Below are positions 45,011 to 57,608 of a stretch of DNA of 64,000 nt, in pieces (the first letter of the stretch is position 1; the number at the start of each line of letters is the position of its first letter). The DNA comes from Pegea sp. RAD2-039. Lineage: Eukaryota; Chordata; Thaliacea; Salpida; Salpidae. The translations under genes were made by a program, and so were the position numbers. The notes beneath the pieces were generated by a model. The model worked only from the letters and a program-made list of their open reading frames with translations, did no database searches and was not told where the DNA came from. The stretch is taken from assembly GCA_034620365.1 (NCBI GenBank), contig JAQGEQ010000179.1, positions 248,001 to 312,000 of the forward strand, written 5' to 3'.

Positions 45011-47476
45011 TCAAAAATTCAACAAACCTTTTATGTACAAAGCAACATTTTGTTTTATATCTACCTTATCAGCTGTTTTCGAAAATCCTTCCTGACTTAT
45101 TCGTAGTCCAGTCGATACGTTGAATCCTAAAAAGCTTACATTATTTAAAAGCCGCAAAGTTGAATTTTTATAAAATCATAATTATTTCAATAATATCATT
45201 AGTTTGAAAACACAAATGCAAACTTTATTGGAAAGCTTTCATTTGAATAGAGTTGATGAAAGATTTTAATCTGTCACTTTATTAACTTTATATAACCAAG
45301 ACATTCAAACAATATCTGACCTTCACCCTGTACAGGAGCAATGGTTTCCAGTAACGAGCTTAAAATGCCATCAAGACTGTCAAAATTATCCAAACCATAA
45401 ACAAACTCCTCACTTGATGCGATCATCTAAGTAATTAAAAAGCTCATAAATGACTAATAGCGGCTTATTATTAACGTAAACAGTCGTTATATTTGAAGTA
45501 GTTCAAACAAAGTAAACATACTTCAAGTTCGTCCTTACTAATTTCATTTCCAACCCCAATCACTATTCGAGTTATATTCAAAGAATTCAATGCTTTTAGT
45601 AAAGGTATAAAGATACTTTTGTCTTGACCATCTCTGTGGTAAAAGTGAGATATTTAATATAAAAAAATAATTTAAAAAATAAGTACTTTGAAAGATACTC
45701 GTATATGTTTATGGCTGTTAAACTTTGTTTTAAAGTTATGAAATTACATCAAAAATTTGTTCTAAAATAGAATAACAATGAAAACGTAAATTCACTCGTA
45801 TTTAAACGTACTGCAAGTAATTAAAATTGAGTATTATCATTTCCTCAATTTTCTAAAAAATTGTTTAAAACTTTAAGCTGAAAAACTGATTAAATAATTC
45901 ATTTATTTACCTTCCATCAGTTAGTAAAACCAGGAACTTTGTTGAATTCCAATTTCTTGTTTTTTCAAATTCTTCTATCGAAATTTCTAAGGCTGCATCC
46001 ATTTGGGTCCCAGATCCAAATTGATGCTTAATTCTTTTAACTTCTGTCTGGTGTCAGCAATAATTATAGATTATTGCATAATAGTTTAAGTAAATATTCA
46101 ATAATAAATCAAAACAAAACATATTTTAAAACTCGAACTTACTATAAATGGTTCAGAACCGTTAAACTTATTAAGCGGTATCTCCATTTTAGTTTTTGAT
46201 CTACAAAGTAATGTAAACTATTAATTACTCTTTTGAGCACTTAGTTTCATTTCAATTTTCTATTTAACTCTTCTCAGTAAGTATTTCTGTCTAGAGCACT
46301 GTTAATCTTAAACACATAACGATAGTAAGAGTGAACTTAATTTTAAATATCTACTTTATTGTCATGTAATCAGATTTTATCTTATTTAAAGAAATTTATA
46401 TTTGTAGATCAAATTACTTTTGAGAAAACTGGCCTACACCTAATGTAGTTCTTGTATAGTCTATTTTTTTTGCGATTGAAGTTATCCAAGTTTTGACTTT
46501 GTTAAAGCTCATCTCATCAATGGACGCTGATCCATCAATTATAAGCAATATACTAACGTTCGGAGCCCCTTTTGGGCATTCTAAGAAACATTTTAAAATC
46601 GAATTAGAAGTATCTTTTTCTTAAAAGTTATAAAAAATTGTCTCAACAATGATGTTTGTTATTCAACATGAACAGAATCTGAACCTGTGGATTGCAGAAC
46701 TGGCCACTTCTTGCTTGTTTGGTTTTGAGTAAAGCAGAAACCAACTTTAAACAAGACTCCAGAACAACGTTTTTCCATCAAAGGGTCACAAACCTTTATC
46801 AAAATGGTAAATAATCTTTTAAAAAAGGGAAAAAGATGTTTATAGTAAATGTAAATTAATGGCTTGTGTACAATCAGGTAAATAGTGTTTTGATAAGGGC
46901 CGCCTTAAAAAGTCTTTAGCTACAAAGACCGCAAGTTTTATTTGTTTAAAAGCATTTTTTGTAGTGGCAAAGGTCAATCTAAATAGTTTTAATGTGTAAA
47001 GGCTACAATCGTATAGTTAATCAAAAAATATTAGTTAATATCGAACTATAAAATTAAATAATAAAATTGAATAAATAGCAAGTCAACTTACAGTAGTGTT
47101 ACCGTTTTTTACAGATATAACTGGCATTCCGCTTAAAGTTTCATCTTTTAGCGCAATAGAATCAGTAGAAGATGACGTACATACGGGTTGTTTGTCAAAA
47201 CTTACTTCACATTTATATAAATTAGGAAGCGTATCTTGAGTTTCTTTACTTGCTGTTAAAAATCTATGATTCAAAGAAAATTGAAAAAAAAAACTTTAAA
47301 TATGAATAAAGTTTTAAACAATCTGACCTTTTCAAATTTTCTGAATAAATAGTCTGATAACCAAAAAACTTATTTAAACTTGATGAATTTGGAGATAGGG
47401 CCTTGACATTATCAATATCAATATTGAAGCCTAAGCAATTCGGCAATAAAATAATTAAACTTATAAAAAGAAACAT
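45011..47476 (-). CDS. Truncated integrin alpha with I (vWA) domain, apparently secreted
   Basis: Nine minus-strand exons can be followed from ATG 47476. A signal peptide (MFLFISLIILLPNCLG) is followed by FNIDIDNVKALSP, the typical mature N-terminus of integrin alpha chains. A first FG-GAP-like blade has FFGYQTIYSENL, LPNLYKCEV and VCDPLMEKRC. The I domain has an intact MIDAS: DGSAS (exon 4), GTQM (exon 6) and LLTDG (end of exon 6). A FGY...IVIGVGNE region follows, and then QEGFS, which in full-length alpha chains precedes the next blades. The frame then runs 17 codons past a possible GTAGAT donor to TGA at 45013-45011. The remaining blades, stalk, membrane helix and tail were not found before DCP1. 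It is either a short secreted I-domain protein or a decayed copy. All motifs are intact, which favours function. Confidence 0.8.
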
Positions 47477-50303
47477 GGTGATGCTGTCTATGAAACCAAA
47501 ATATTAGTATTTTATCAAATATTCACACTTTTATTGTTAACACACATTTTAAAAAATATTAAGTTTGTATATACTAAAATTGAAACACTTAAAAACAACA
47601 TTTGATCCTTACATTAATGAAAATAATAACAAGCAAACAAAAACAGTTATATAGTAATAATATACATTAATAAATTTCTCGGTAAGATATATAATTATTT
47701 ATTTCTTCCGTTTTTTTTAAGGAATTTTAAACAATTTAAAACAGTTTAGACATGATAAAATTGCTTTCTTATAATCAATCGCAAAAATTTTAGAAAAATT
47801 AGATCTTTTAATTGTAAGAAACGGAAGTAGTGATTAAGGTGGCTTATTTGTCACAATGTTCTCAACTATTGTAAAAGCTTTAAGTAGCCATAACATAGAC
47901 ATATCATCAGTTTTGATCATTAAATGATCTTTGATTAGTAATAATAGCAATTATCTTTAACAATAAACTTCTTAATCAATAGCTTATTACTAAAATATTT
48001 TTATTATTACAGCAAAACTAAAAAATTCATTAAAAAAGCAACCTTTTAAATCTTATAACTTAAATAAATCTTTCAACATCTTATAGTTTAACAAGAGACA
48101 TAAATCAAAGTTAGAAAAGCAAACAAGTCTGAAACTAGTGTTATTATCAGTAACTTCGTTTTATACTTATGCATCTATTTTGTTGGCAATAACAAGCTAT
48201 TCATTTTCATAAAGCTATTAATTATAACTTTTGATCTTAGCATCAAAGATTACTAATGAAAGTCTGCAACATTCTTAATTTATTATAAATGTACAACTAG
48301 TCAGAATGTTCAATGCATGAAAACTAACAAATTTGTAGGTAGTGAAATCTATTTTTTTTTGAAATATTATTCGTTAAACTAATCAACAAATTGTAATTTT
48401 GATCTAGATCTTAAAATTAAAAAGATAGTATAAAATTATGAAAGCTTTAAAAGGCAAAACCAATTTATTTTTACTTTTTAGCATTTATTTTTCTTAACTT
48501 TAAGTGAAATAAACGTTTAAATTATTCAAATATAAACTTAGATCTATTTTAATTCTTGTATTAAGCAACTTAATCAATTTTGATAGAGAGTTTTAAGGTG
48601 TTTCGGTCTGAAGTTAAACTTTAATTCAAATCTTATCGGAAAAGAACCAAAAACCTAAAAACATCGTTGAAGAACAAAACTCTAAGAAGATGATTATCCA
48701 AGAACAACTTTTAACAAGTTTATCTTTAAAAATAATATGTATTTGATCTTGGTGAAGTAAGAAACTAAAATAATTTAATTGCAATATCTCTTATTACATG
48801 AGATTACAGATTTACAAGATAAATTACATGCAAAAATATAATTTAAAAAATTCTTTATTATTTTTTCTAAATTGATGAATAGCTAAAAAAAGTTATTTTA
48901 TCACAACTAATAAAATTATGGGCTTTTAAAAAATTGGCTAAAATGAAAATATATCTCTACAAAAATAGCTTTATACTTAATTGAAAATTTTCTTTTCAAT
49001 TAAAAATGTTCAAGATAAAATTAGTTTTTAATCAATTAATTTTGAAACATAAACAAATTTCTCATCAAACTAGCCCTTAAAACATAAGTAAAATAAACAT
49101 CTGCCTTTCAAAAAATCTTAAAATATATTTACGAAACTTTTACGTTTGTTGAATTTTACAATTGTAAAAACTAAAACTTACAATACCTGTGTTGCTCACG
49201 AAGCTGTAACAATTATATTGCTTACATGTTAATCGCATCAAAAGTATGAGTGATAAAGTAGTAAGAAGAAACTACAATGTTTGAACAAAAGAAGTGAAAT
49301 AACTTCCTATGTTATCAGACACAAAAGTATTTCGAATGATGTCTTAATTTAGTTTATATCGCTGCAACATATTTTTACTTTATCATACGATTTCGACAAA
49401 CTTTTTAATGTTTATGTTTTTAATTTATACTTGCTTACTAATTTGCTCTCTGTCACTTTGTCATGAGAAACCGTTGCTGATTACATTTCTAGTTATTATG
49501 CTTTTGATTGTTAAATTCTTATAAATAGCTTTCATAAATATTTTATAATTATTGATTATTTCAAACTTCCAGTCATATATTTATTGTCAAAAAATCAATA
49601 GAACAAATAAAGATCCTAACTTATTTTAATGGCAAAATTTCCAAAACTATTTACACAATTTTATTTTTAATGATTTAAAAAGCGTTTGTAAGGGTTTCAT
49701 CAGAATAATAATTTAAAAGATATTTTTCAAACTGTCCTATTATTCAATATTCAATAAATTCAAAAGTTAAGTCTCAAAGAAATCTTCTAGCTATACTTTG
49801 AAACATCAAATGATAATTATTGATTCATTAAAGAATTGATAAAATAAAAAATCTAAACACTAATATTAAAGTAGGTTGCTCACTGCGGAAAATTTTAAGT
49901 CTCTTTGTCACCTTCAGCTACCGACCGCAAGTTAAACAGACAAGTTTTTTTGGTGCGGTTTTCTTGTCCACGCAATTTTACAGATGTTGATGTCAGGTTG
50001 AACCGATTAGTAGTTTATAGAATATTTTTGCTTTATGCTGATTTGGAACAAGCGTTGTAGTAGGTAAAATCAATTAAAGTTTTAAAGTTGACAAGATGTT
50101 ACTCAATTAACACAATAAGTAAATAGTATCTTAAAGATCGATTGGAAAATAGTAAAAGATGTTAAAATGAAACAACATTTGATGCGTTGAAAGTAATTTA
50201 ATGAAATAATTTTAAACTTTTATGAAAAAGTTACTGATTGTTTTCATTATTATTTTTCAGCCCGATATTACAAACAACCAAAAAACTTTTCAAAATTGCG
50301 AAA
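47477..50303. other. Intergenic, AT-rich, no gene seen
   Basis: A 2.8 kb gap with dense stops on both strands. The acceptor-like AG before the integrin-like gene is at 47489-47488. No repeats or RNA genes were recognised. Confidence 0.5.
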
Positions 50304-52664
50304 TCAGTCGTTAATTTCAATTGAAGGTTGATTATGATGACTAACTGCCACTGGATTCCACATCAGTGGAAGGTAAGCGTGCCCTAATCGCCCTGTCTTC
50401 TGATGAAGCAACTGAAGATGAGAAAGATCATCTGGAAAGTACTCTCTTGTGTTGTTGGTAGTTTGAGTTTTAAAAAAGTTCCTTTTAATAGAGTCAGTAT
50501 TGAGTTTTAAAAGATTTTCAACAATTTATACAAACCGGCTTTTGAAACAAATTTCATTAACAAACACTGAACAAGTTCTTTCATCAACTTCATTGGTTGT
50601 TATTATCAGCGTTTCCCTAGTAACAAAAATAACTTAAATTTTTTTTGTAAATAGTTTGAACTTTTACAATATTTTTACTGTTTTGATGGTTCGATTTGGA
50701 AGTTCTGATTAGAAAACAGAAGAGTAACAGGAAAATATAAAGACTTCTTCTTAATTTGTTGAATATATTTTGATGACACGAACTGAATAACATCATTAAC
50801 TGAAATATGTTCTCTTCTTTTAAATGTTTTTTTTAACTTCACTCTATTCAATCCTTCTATTACTTCTTCTTTTGTTTTGAAACTGGAAAATCATTTTAAG
50901 GTCATTCTTGTTCTTAATTCAACTTTTGTTATTTAAGTATCACTTTTTAACATTTATAATCTAATCTTTACTCATTAAAGTCAATTGAAGTTTGAATAGA
51001 GCTGGAGTCAAACTGAACCAGATTGAGTTTCATTCCATTTTCACCAAAAGGAAACCTCCTTAACAAGCAGAAAGCCACTTTTTTTGCTTTGTTCAAAAGC
51101 GAGCTTTCGTTGTCGACAACTATGATGATATCATTTGAAAACCAAGGAGGACATTGTTCTATTTTCAAATTTTTATTAGAAAGCGAGTGATTAGTAACTT
51201 TAATTGCAAAAGTACAAAAAATTGTTTAAATAGAATTAAGCTTATTATGTTGTATATTCTAAAGTATTCAAACCTGTTTCATTCTGATGAATAATTAGTT
51301 TGTTTTCGGTTTGACGACTGTTACAAAAAGGTAAGAAATGTAATTTTGTTTGAGCAATAACATCGAGCATTTGGAGTACATCATTATTGAGGCTGGAACA
51401 ATGAAAAGTTTGCAGCTTGTACAAGCAAAGTCGAGCAGATGCATATTCTCTGGAATAGAATCAGTTATAAATATTTTGCAAACTTTTTCTAAAATAAATT
51501 GATCGATTACATGAAAAAGTTTGTACCATCAGTTGAAACATTCAAGTATAGCTAAAATATATATTGAAATTAGTTCCAGGTGTGTTAGAATAGTAAATTG
51601 ATGCTCTTAAAACTGTAGTAAGTTCAAATTTGAATTAATTTCAAAAATGTTCTATTTTTTACGACAGATGTAATGGAAATATAATTATTACCAAGAAAAG
51701 CCTAGGGCCATTTTTCAATTGATTTACATTATGTATAAAGTTTTTGAAACTTGCTTACAATGGCCTCAATGTTTAAAACATGAAGCAACAATTTCGAATT
51801 TTTAAATAAATATCAAATTAAGAGACTTTTTTTAAACTACTTTAAGTATTATTTGTTGAAGACTTTGTGATTATTATACCTCTTAGCTTTTATATACTAT
51901 TTCACTTACTGGCACATTTTTAAACTTGGTAGTTGAGAACGAAAACTTCGTTGGTAACTAGTCACACAAGCTTGAGCAAGTCGACTAAAGCGAGGTTGTG
52001 AACAGTGTAAGTGAGCTTGTAAATACCGAGGTGATTCTAAACCACCATTTATACACCATGTAGTTTCATCACCTCAATTATAAAGATCCTAATCATATGA
52101 TTTACTTTATATTTGATGATAATGTACTTACCTAAGAACAAGAACATATTGTTATATACAACTTCTAGTTGTCTGCTCCATATCAGGATGTCCAGTAACC
52201 ACGATTGCTTCAAGCAACTGTCCATAACACTTTTAATACATTCCTTCAACGTGATATATGTTTCACTACATGTGTTTGCAGGTTGCAAAACTTTAAGGTA
52301 GAAACTGTTCTCACAGAAATGAGTTTGAGAAAAGTATTGCTCTAATGAGCAATCACCAAATCGAAAGTCAAGACCTTCAGTCCTTGGAAACAGTTTTGGA
52401 AAGGTTCTGGCTGGAAATGTTTACTTTTAGACATACTTTCATTGAGATTGGTAGCTAGATTCTTTAAGATTACCTTAAAGTATGAAACTACATAAATTAG
52501 TAAGATCTATTTTTGATTTACAAACTTTACAAATCTTTAAATGTATTATCTAAGAAACTGATAATTTTGAAAGCAAAATTCAAATAAATATTATTTGAAA
52601 ATATTAACTTACCAAAAAATAGAGGTAGAAAAAAAAACAAAAAAAACAATTTGACTTTTTTCAT
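50304..52664 (-). CDS. Secreted cysteine-rich helical domain plus degenerate vWA domain protein
   Basis: Eight or so minus-strand exons join in phase from ATG 52664 (signal peptide MKKVKLFFLFFFLPLFF) to TGA 50306-50304. The first half (52425-51265) is cysteine-rich and predicted helical, with evenly spaced cysteines (GDCSLEQYF, HFCENS, ANTCSE, KECIKS, DSCLKQ, TTWCING, HLHCSQ, QACVTS, KMCQ, RLCLYK, FHCSS, PFCNS). The second half is a vWA-like fold: NDIIIVVDNESSLLNKAKK, a KLNLVQFDSSSIQTSIDF strand, a FKTKEEVIEGL helix and FPVTLLFSNQN. The MIDAS is altered (DNESS for DxSxS) and the TDG loop is absent. There is no membrane anchor. The ATG lies 4 bases after a CAG acceptor and about 350 bases from the stop of the upstream gene on the same strand. 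I do not recognise the full architecture. Confidence 0.72.
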
Positions 52665-53010
52665 TTTTCTGAGACAAAACTTTAAAATAAAAATGAATGA
52701 AGACGTTATGTCGTTGGCCTTAAGTTCTTTTTTCAATTTTTTTGCTTTTTTCTCAAAAATGTCAATAAAATAATCTAGGTTGAGTTGGTAAATCGTTTTT
52801 ATTCATTCATTCATATAATCTTAAAGCAAACAGTTTACAAGTACATCACAAACTTTCACTACTAACGTTGAAGACGATTTGTTGAGTAAACTAACACGGA
52901 GTTAAGTTTATATGTATTTAGAAAATAATTTCTGTTGGCAAATCACAAAATGAAAATCAAACAGTTATAGAGATTGTTGTTAAAAATATTAGTTTCAAAC
53001 AGAAAACTCT
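52665..53010. other. Short spacer between two minus-strand secreted/membrane genes
   Basis: It contains a minus-strand AATAAA (complement of 52797-52802, beside an ATTC microsatellite) for the upstream gene, and an acceptor CAG at 52670-52669 for the downstream one. Confidence 0.6.
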
Positions 53011-55073
53011 TCATAAAGAAACTATAAGAAAATCGTATTTCAGATTAGGTTTGAAAAATACATAGTATGAAAAAAAGCATATATGAATTACTGAAAATAC
53101 GATAATCGTGGTGAAGAACATGATTAGAACGATACATTCGTCACAGGAATTTGCTATTTCAATTTTGTTTTCAACTTTGGTCGACATCTTTTCAAATCGG
53201 TCAGCAGTTTCTGAAATTGAATTTTTTTCTTCTAATTCGTCATTTTTTGTATATCGTAATATTACTAAATCATAATGTAATTATAATCTAATTCGCAATT
53301 GAATTAGTTTTGGTAAACTTTTATGTTAAGTTCTTTGTCATTTTACAAGACACAATGAAGAAAATCATAAATTAATTAATTTTTACTTCGAGAAACTTTG
53401 TTAACTGTTTTAAATCCAGAAATTATAGAAAGGTCATCATAAGACAATCGTGTATTACATTGAGACCTTTTACAACAACACACATATTTTCCTAAAAAAA
53501 ACAAATAACTAGTCAACTTTCTCTTCATCACAACCTAGTGAGTAAAATATTTCAGAAATTAAGACTTAATAACTTTGATAATATATTTAAATTAGTTATA
53601 GGATTATACAGTTTTAATTTTTTAGGTGTCTAGATGATATTTTAGCTTATAGCTGAAAGTTATTCACTTTAATGCTTTCAATCTTTCTACTTTATCTAGA
53701 ACAGATTAGTTTGTAAACATAGTAAAATTGTCAAGCGTAAAAGTAGTAAAATGTAATAGGTATATTATTGCTACAACAAACAAACTAACTGGCCAAACCT
53801 TTATAAGAATGTATAATTGTGCAGCTTTTGTTTCCACATTCATCAGCATAATAAATTTCCTTGTCTGTTCCATTGACACATCCTGAATGTAAATATCAAA
53901 TAGATTTTTTGAAATAATGGAAACATTAAATTATAATTTCATTTTAGTATTTACAAATATTCTTTTGTTGGATCAAGTAGATTAAAATAATTCTCAACTT
54001 ACGATTAACGTTTTTTAATAGATTAGAATTTACTTAATCTTGTTAACTACATTTGCTATTATTTGTTTTTTGAATGCAAAATGATTTATAGAATTTGATA
54101 AAAACGAAACCAATAATATTTGAGATATTTAATAAAAGATTATTTTACTTGAAATCATTTTCTCGAATAATATTGAAAAGAACATTTTGTCAGCACCAAA
54201 TTTATATATAATAATAAACAAACCGAGTTGGTGAACGATTTTTGTAGTATTCAGTTTGATTTTCAACTAAAGAAAAATATTTTTTAGCTTTTCAAGCTTT
54301 TGAAGAACCAATGAAAAAAACAAGTTGAGGATCAACTTTTATCATTATTTAAGATTTACAAAAAATAGTCAACTTTGCCTAAAAAGGTTATTTGATTTTG
54401 CAGAAGCTCAGACAGTGAAATACAAACAACACTTCAACTGCCTTTAACCGTTTTCTTAAATATTTAATGAAGTGAATAAAAAATTGATTTGTAAAATTCT
54501 ACTTAAATGACTTTAACCAAATTTATATTCAAAGATGTAATAAAGTAACAACTCTTATTCACTATTTCATTTTAGTAGCTATATAGATATTTCTTTTTAT
54601 TTTAACTTTTTGTTTAATAATAAATCTGATAAGCCTCTAAATGTTCTTAGAAATTTATTTGAGTAATTTAAGAAACTTAATATATCTGATGAAACAATGA
54701 CGTCAGCAGCAACTGGCAGCAAGTATTTTTTAACCAGCTTTGGAATTTGATACAAACAAAATTGGTCAAATTGTTTGGTTTCTAATGAATATGACTATAA
54801 AGAACTTTACTTTGGTTCATCATTTTCACCTCTGAACCTTGCAAGAAAATCACTGCCATGCATACCTAATAAACATAAAAATAAAATCATTAAAAGTAGT
54901 TTCTTATAAACTTTAGATTATTTTGGAACTTTCTAAACTCTTTTATATAACAGATTAAAATCCGAACTAACTCCTCGACATCCTATTTGCTTTTGATCAT
55001 TGCAAAACAATCCTTTTATTTGAGGGAAAAAAAGTAGCAAAATAAAGAACTTCTGAATACTATTCAGTTGCAT
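53011..55073 (-). CDS. Single-pass membrane protein with three-finger (Ly6/activin-receptor-like) ectodomain
   Basis: Five exons run from ATG 55073 to TGA 53013-53011, all in phase. A signal peptide (MQLNSIQKFFILLLFFPQIKG) leads into LFCNDQKQIGC and, after the splice, VCMAVIF...SEVKMMNQ. Next comes CVNGTDKEIYYADECGNKSC and then KYVCCCKRSQCN. The spacing and the closing YVCCC...CN are those of three-finger domains in TGF-beta family receptors and Ly6 proteins. A spacer and one strong transmembrane helix (CIVLIMFFTTIIVFSVIHIC) follow, then a short cytoplasmic tail. There is no kinase domain, so it cannot signal as a serine/threonine receptor by itself; a co-receptor, decoy or adhesion role is inferred. 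An N-glycosylation site (NGT) is present. Confidence 0.78.
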
Positions 55074-56448
55074 CGCAATCTCCAGTAAGTTGAAAAATAT
55101 CTAAAAATTACTTTCTATTGAAATAAAAGCTATTTGATATAAAGCTTGTGTCGCTCTAATCAAAGTAATGATTTTGAAACATTCACCTTTGATAAAAAGA
55201 GACTTCGCCAGTTGTACAGGAGTTAATATTCATTTTAATAATCTAATATTGGCGATAAGGTTGCCGAAAAAGCTTTCATATCAAGTAGGTTACTAAAGTG
55301 AAATGTAAAATAACAATTTTTTTACATTTAGAGATTTCTTTTTAATAATTGTTTAATGTTGAATTAATACTTTGAAGTTATTTATTAATTCCACTTTTCT
55401 GTTTAACAAAATAAATTTTGATTAAAACAAAATTTCAAGAATAAGAATCAATCTATGAAATGGAGTCAGTCATACTCAAACAACTTGTTCATTGATGCAT
55501 GACTGGTTACTGAAAATTGAAGCGGTTTGGAAAACGCTAAGTTTCTAGAATTTAACCTAACCCTTTATATTAGATAAAAAATCATTTTTGATAAAAAAAA
55601 TGTCCGATAAAGGACAAGTTAATAATTTCTTGTTGTGCTAGTTTGTAAAAAATATTTGATATTTTAAAGTCAGCAGTGACATATAAATTGGAAAATTTGC
55701 TTAATAGATGGGTTTTATTATCTCTATAATCCAGGTAACAATAAGATGAGCTTATCCTAAATATAATTATAAATTAAGATATGCGGAGATTTTCTAATTA
55801 TTTGAATCCATCAAATTCAGTAAAATTTCAATGAATGTAAAAACTCGAATCAAAGTGAAAAGAGTTTAAAATTGCAATAAACTGAACGCGGTCGTCACGC
55901 TCTACTGCATTTTAGTGTACTCGAAAAAGAAACAGCTATCAATATAAATGAGAGTGTTGCTAAGGAAAAGTAATTACGTCATACAAGTGTGTAATGTCAT
56001 ATCATCAAACTATATGTACTGCTAACATTTTCTCTTCCTTCTCCTAAAACTTAGTCTTGCATGACAAGTCTTTTAAGGATTGTGACAATTCTTTAAAAGA
56101 TTAAAAAGAAAACATTTTAGCTGAAAAATGTTTTTTTGAAATGATAAATTGATATTTTGAAGACATTTAGTATCTGTCAGGGGAATAGTTTATGTATTGA
56201 GTCTAAAATTCCCTCGGTTTGCTTCACTTTCAACTCACTAAATATTCAAACAATAACATCATTCAGTAAAATTATTTTTGAAAAATTTATTTGACTCTTA
56301 CGTTTTTCAAAATAACACAATTTTCAGAAATTTCATTCGAAACTGAAGAAAATTATTCACAGAAAAATTGTTAAAGAAACCAAAAACATCTTTCACTAAA
56401 GTGATCGAAAAAACCTCAAACAATCGTATCAAACTAAACTTTTGTGTC
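55074..56448. other. Intergenic between the three-finger gene and an unrecognised gene
   Basis: AT-rich, with no coding signal on either strand. It holds the three-finger gene's upstream region (acceptor-like AG at 55102-55101). Confidence 0.45.
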
Positions 56449-57608
56449 TCATCGGTGGAGTTTCTTCAGGATAACTTCATCCAAAAGAAGAAAAAGATTT
56501 AAACATTGATTAGAGAAGCTGCATTTGATTAGAAAGTCTTCTTTCTTCAGATCTTCAATCATTTCGTTGAAATCCTTTGAAACTAAATTGTTTTATAAAA
56601 AAAAAAGCAACTAAAACTTACCAAAAATAACCTTGGGAAATTCCCCAAGTGTTTTATGACAGAGCAAATGTTTTACTTGGTATGAAGCCTGCACCTTTAC
56701 CAGACAGTGTTCGAAAATTTAGAATCGTACATTGTATAGTAAAGGTACAATCAACTACCGAACATTTCAACTTTCTGATTCAATAAGTGTCAGACGGGTG
56801 TATGCTAGTAGTGCAGAAAAAAAGACAAAAAAAAAAGAGTTTTGAAGCGGCTGTTGTACGAAAAGGAAACCTTTAAACGTATCATACGTCACAAAAACGC
56901 CCGAAGCAAAAAACATGTTGAGTTAAAAAAAAGAAGCTTTTTGAAATAAATTGAAACAATTCAGCAACTATTGTATAATCAGTTTTAACTCACTTTTTGC
57001 TTCACCACTTTGCTATGACGAACAGAATCAGAATGGAGCTTATCATAGAATGACGTGACACTAAAAAGCTTTAGAGTCAAATAGAGAGAAGAGAAAGAAA
57101 AGATAACTCAAAGCAAAATTTAATCGGCCAAAAACAAAACCTTTATAATTTTTTTCAAAAAGAAAACCTTCATTAAACAATTGTTAACAAACCTTTGAAG
57201 AAAATTGCATACATTGAAAATTAAGGCATAAAAGTTCGAAACTTCAATAACTAGTTCATACCAGTTTAAATTCAGTTAGGAGAAAATAACGTCGATTTTA
57301 CTGGTACTATCTATCCATCAATACCTGGCAGTATTCGATAAATTTCTTTCTAATACTATCAAGTAGATGGCCAGATAGCCCGCATCATAGCTTTTATTTA
57401 CCTGGAGAAGCGTTGGTCGGAATCTACAGACATCTGCCTGCTAGCTTGAGAAGAGTCGTTGCAAATGTCATAGTAAATGTACAGGTTATATACTCTTAGT
57501 GAGCGGGAAAAAGTATCTTACTCCGTTACGCTTCAGCAGTTTGGTAGTCACCTGATCACGTCATACCAAGCACGTGGTTTATGGATGGAAAAGAAAATAC
57601 ACAAATAT
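56449..57608 (-). CDS. 3' part of an unrecognised gene
   Basis: Five exons join perfectly in phase on the minus strand: 57608-57552, 57494-57402, 57060-56994, 56694-56622 and 56582-56449 (TGA). Together they give about 140 residues. Recognisable pieces are FSIHKPRAWYDVIR, NLYIYYDICNDSSQ, SVTSFYDKLHSDSVRHSK, CHKTLGEFPKVIF, FNEMIEDLKKEDFL and CLNLFLLLDEVILKK. The product is mixed polar and hydrophobic with no clear signal or membrane helix in this part. I cannot assign a family. The first exon begins in phase 2, so at least one upstream exon exists. A candidate is 58863-58823 (PLHFILSSLPDKER), which ends in the required phase. The 5' end was not found. Confidence 0.5.

Noticed and set aside
57230..57395. 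Minus-strand exon-like reading YDAGYLAIYLIVLERN that fits the phase of its neighbours
   Set aside because: Using it would need a 12-base intron after 57402, which is too short to splice. The neighbouring exons join without it.
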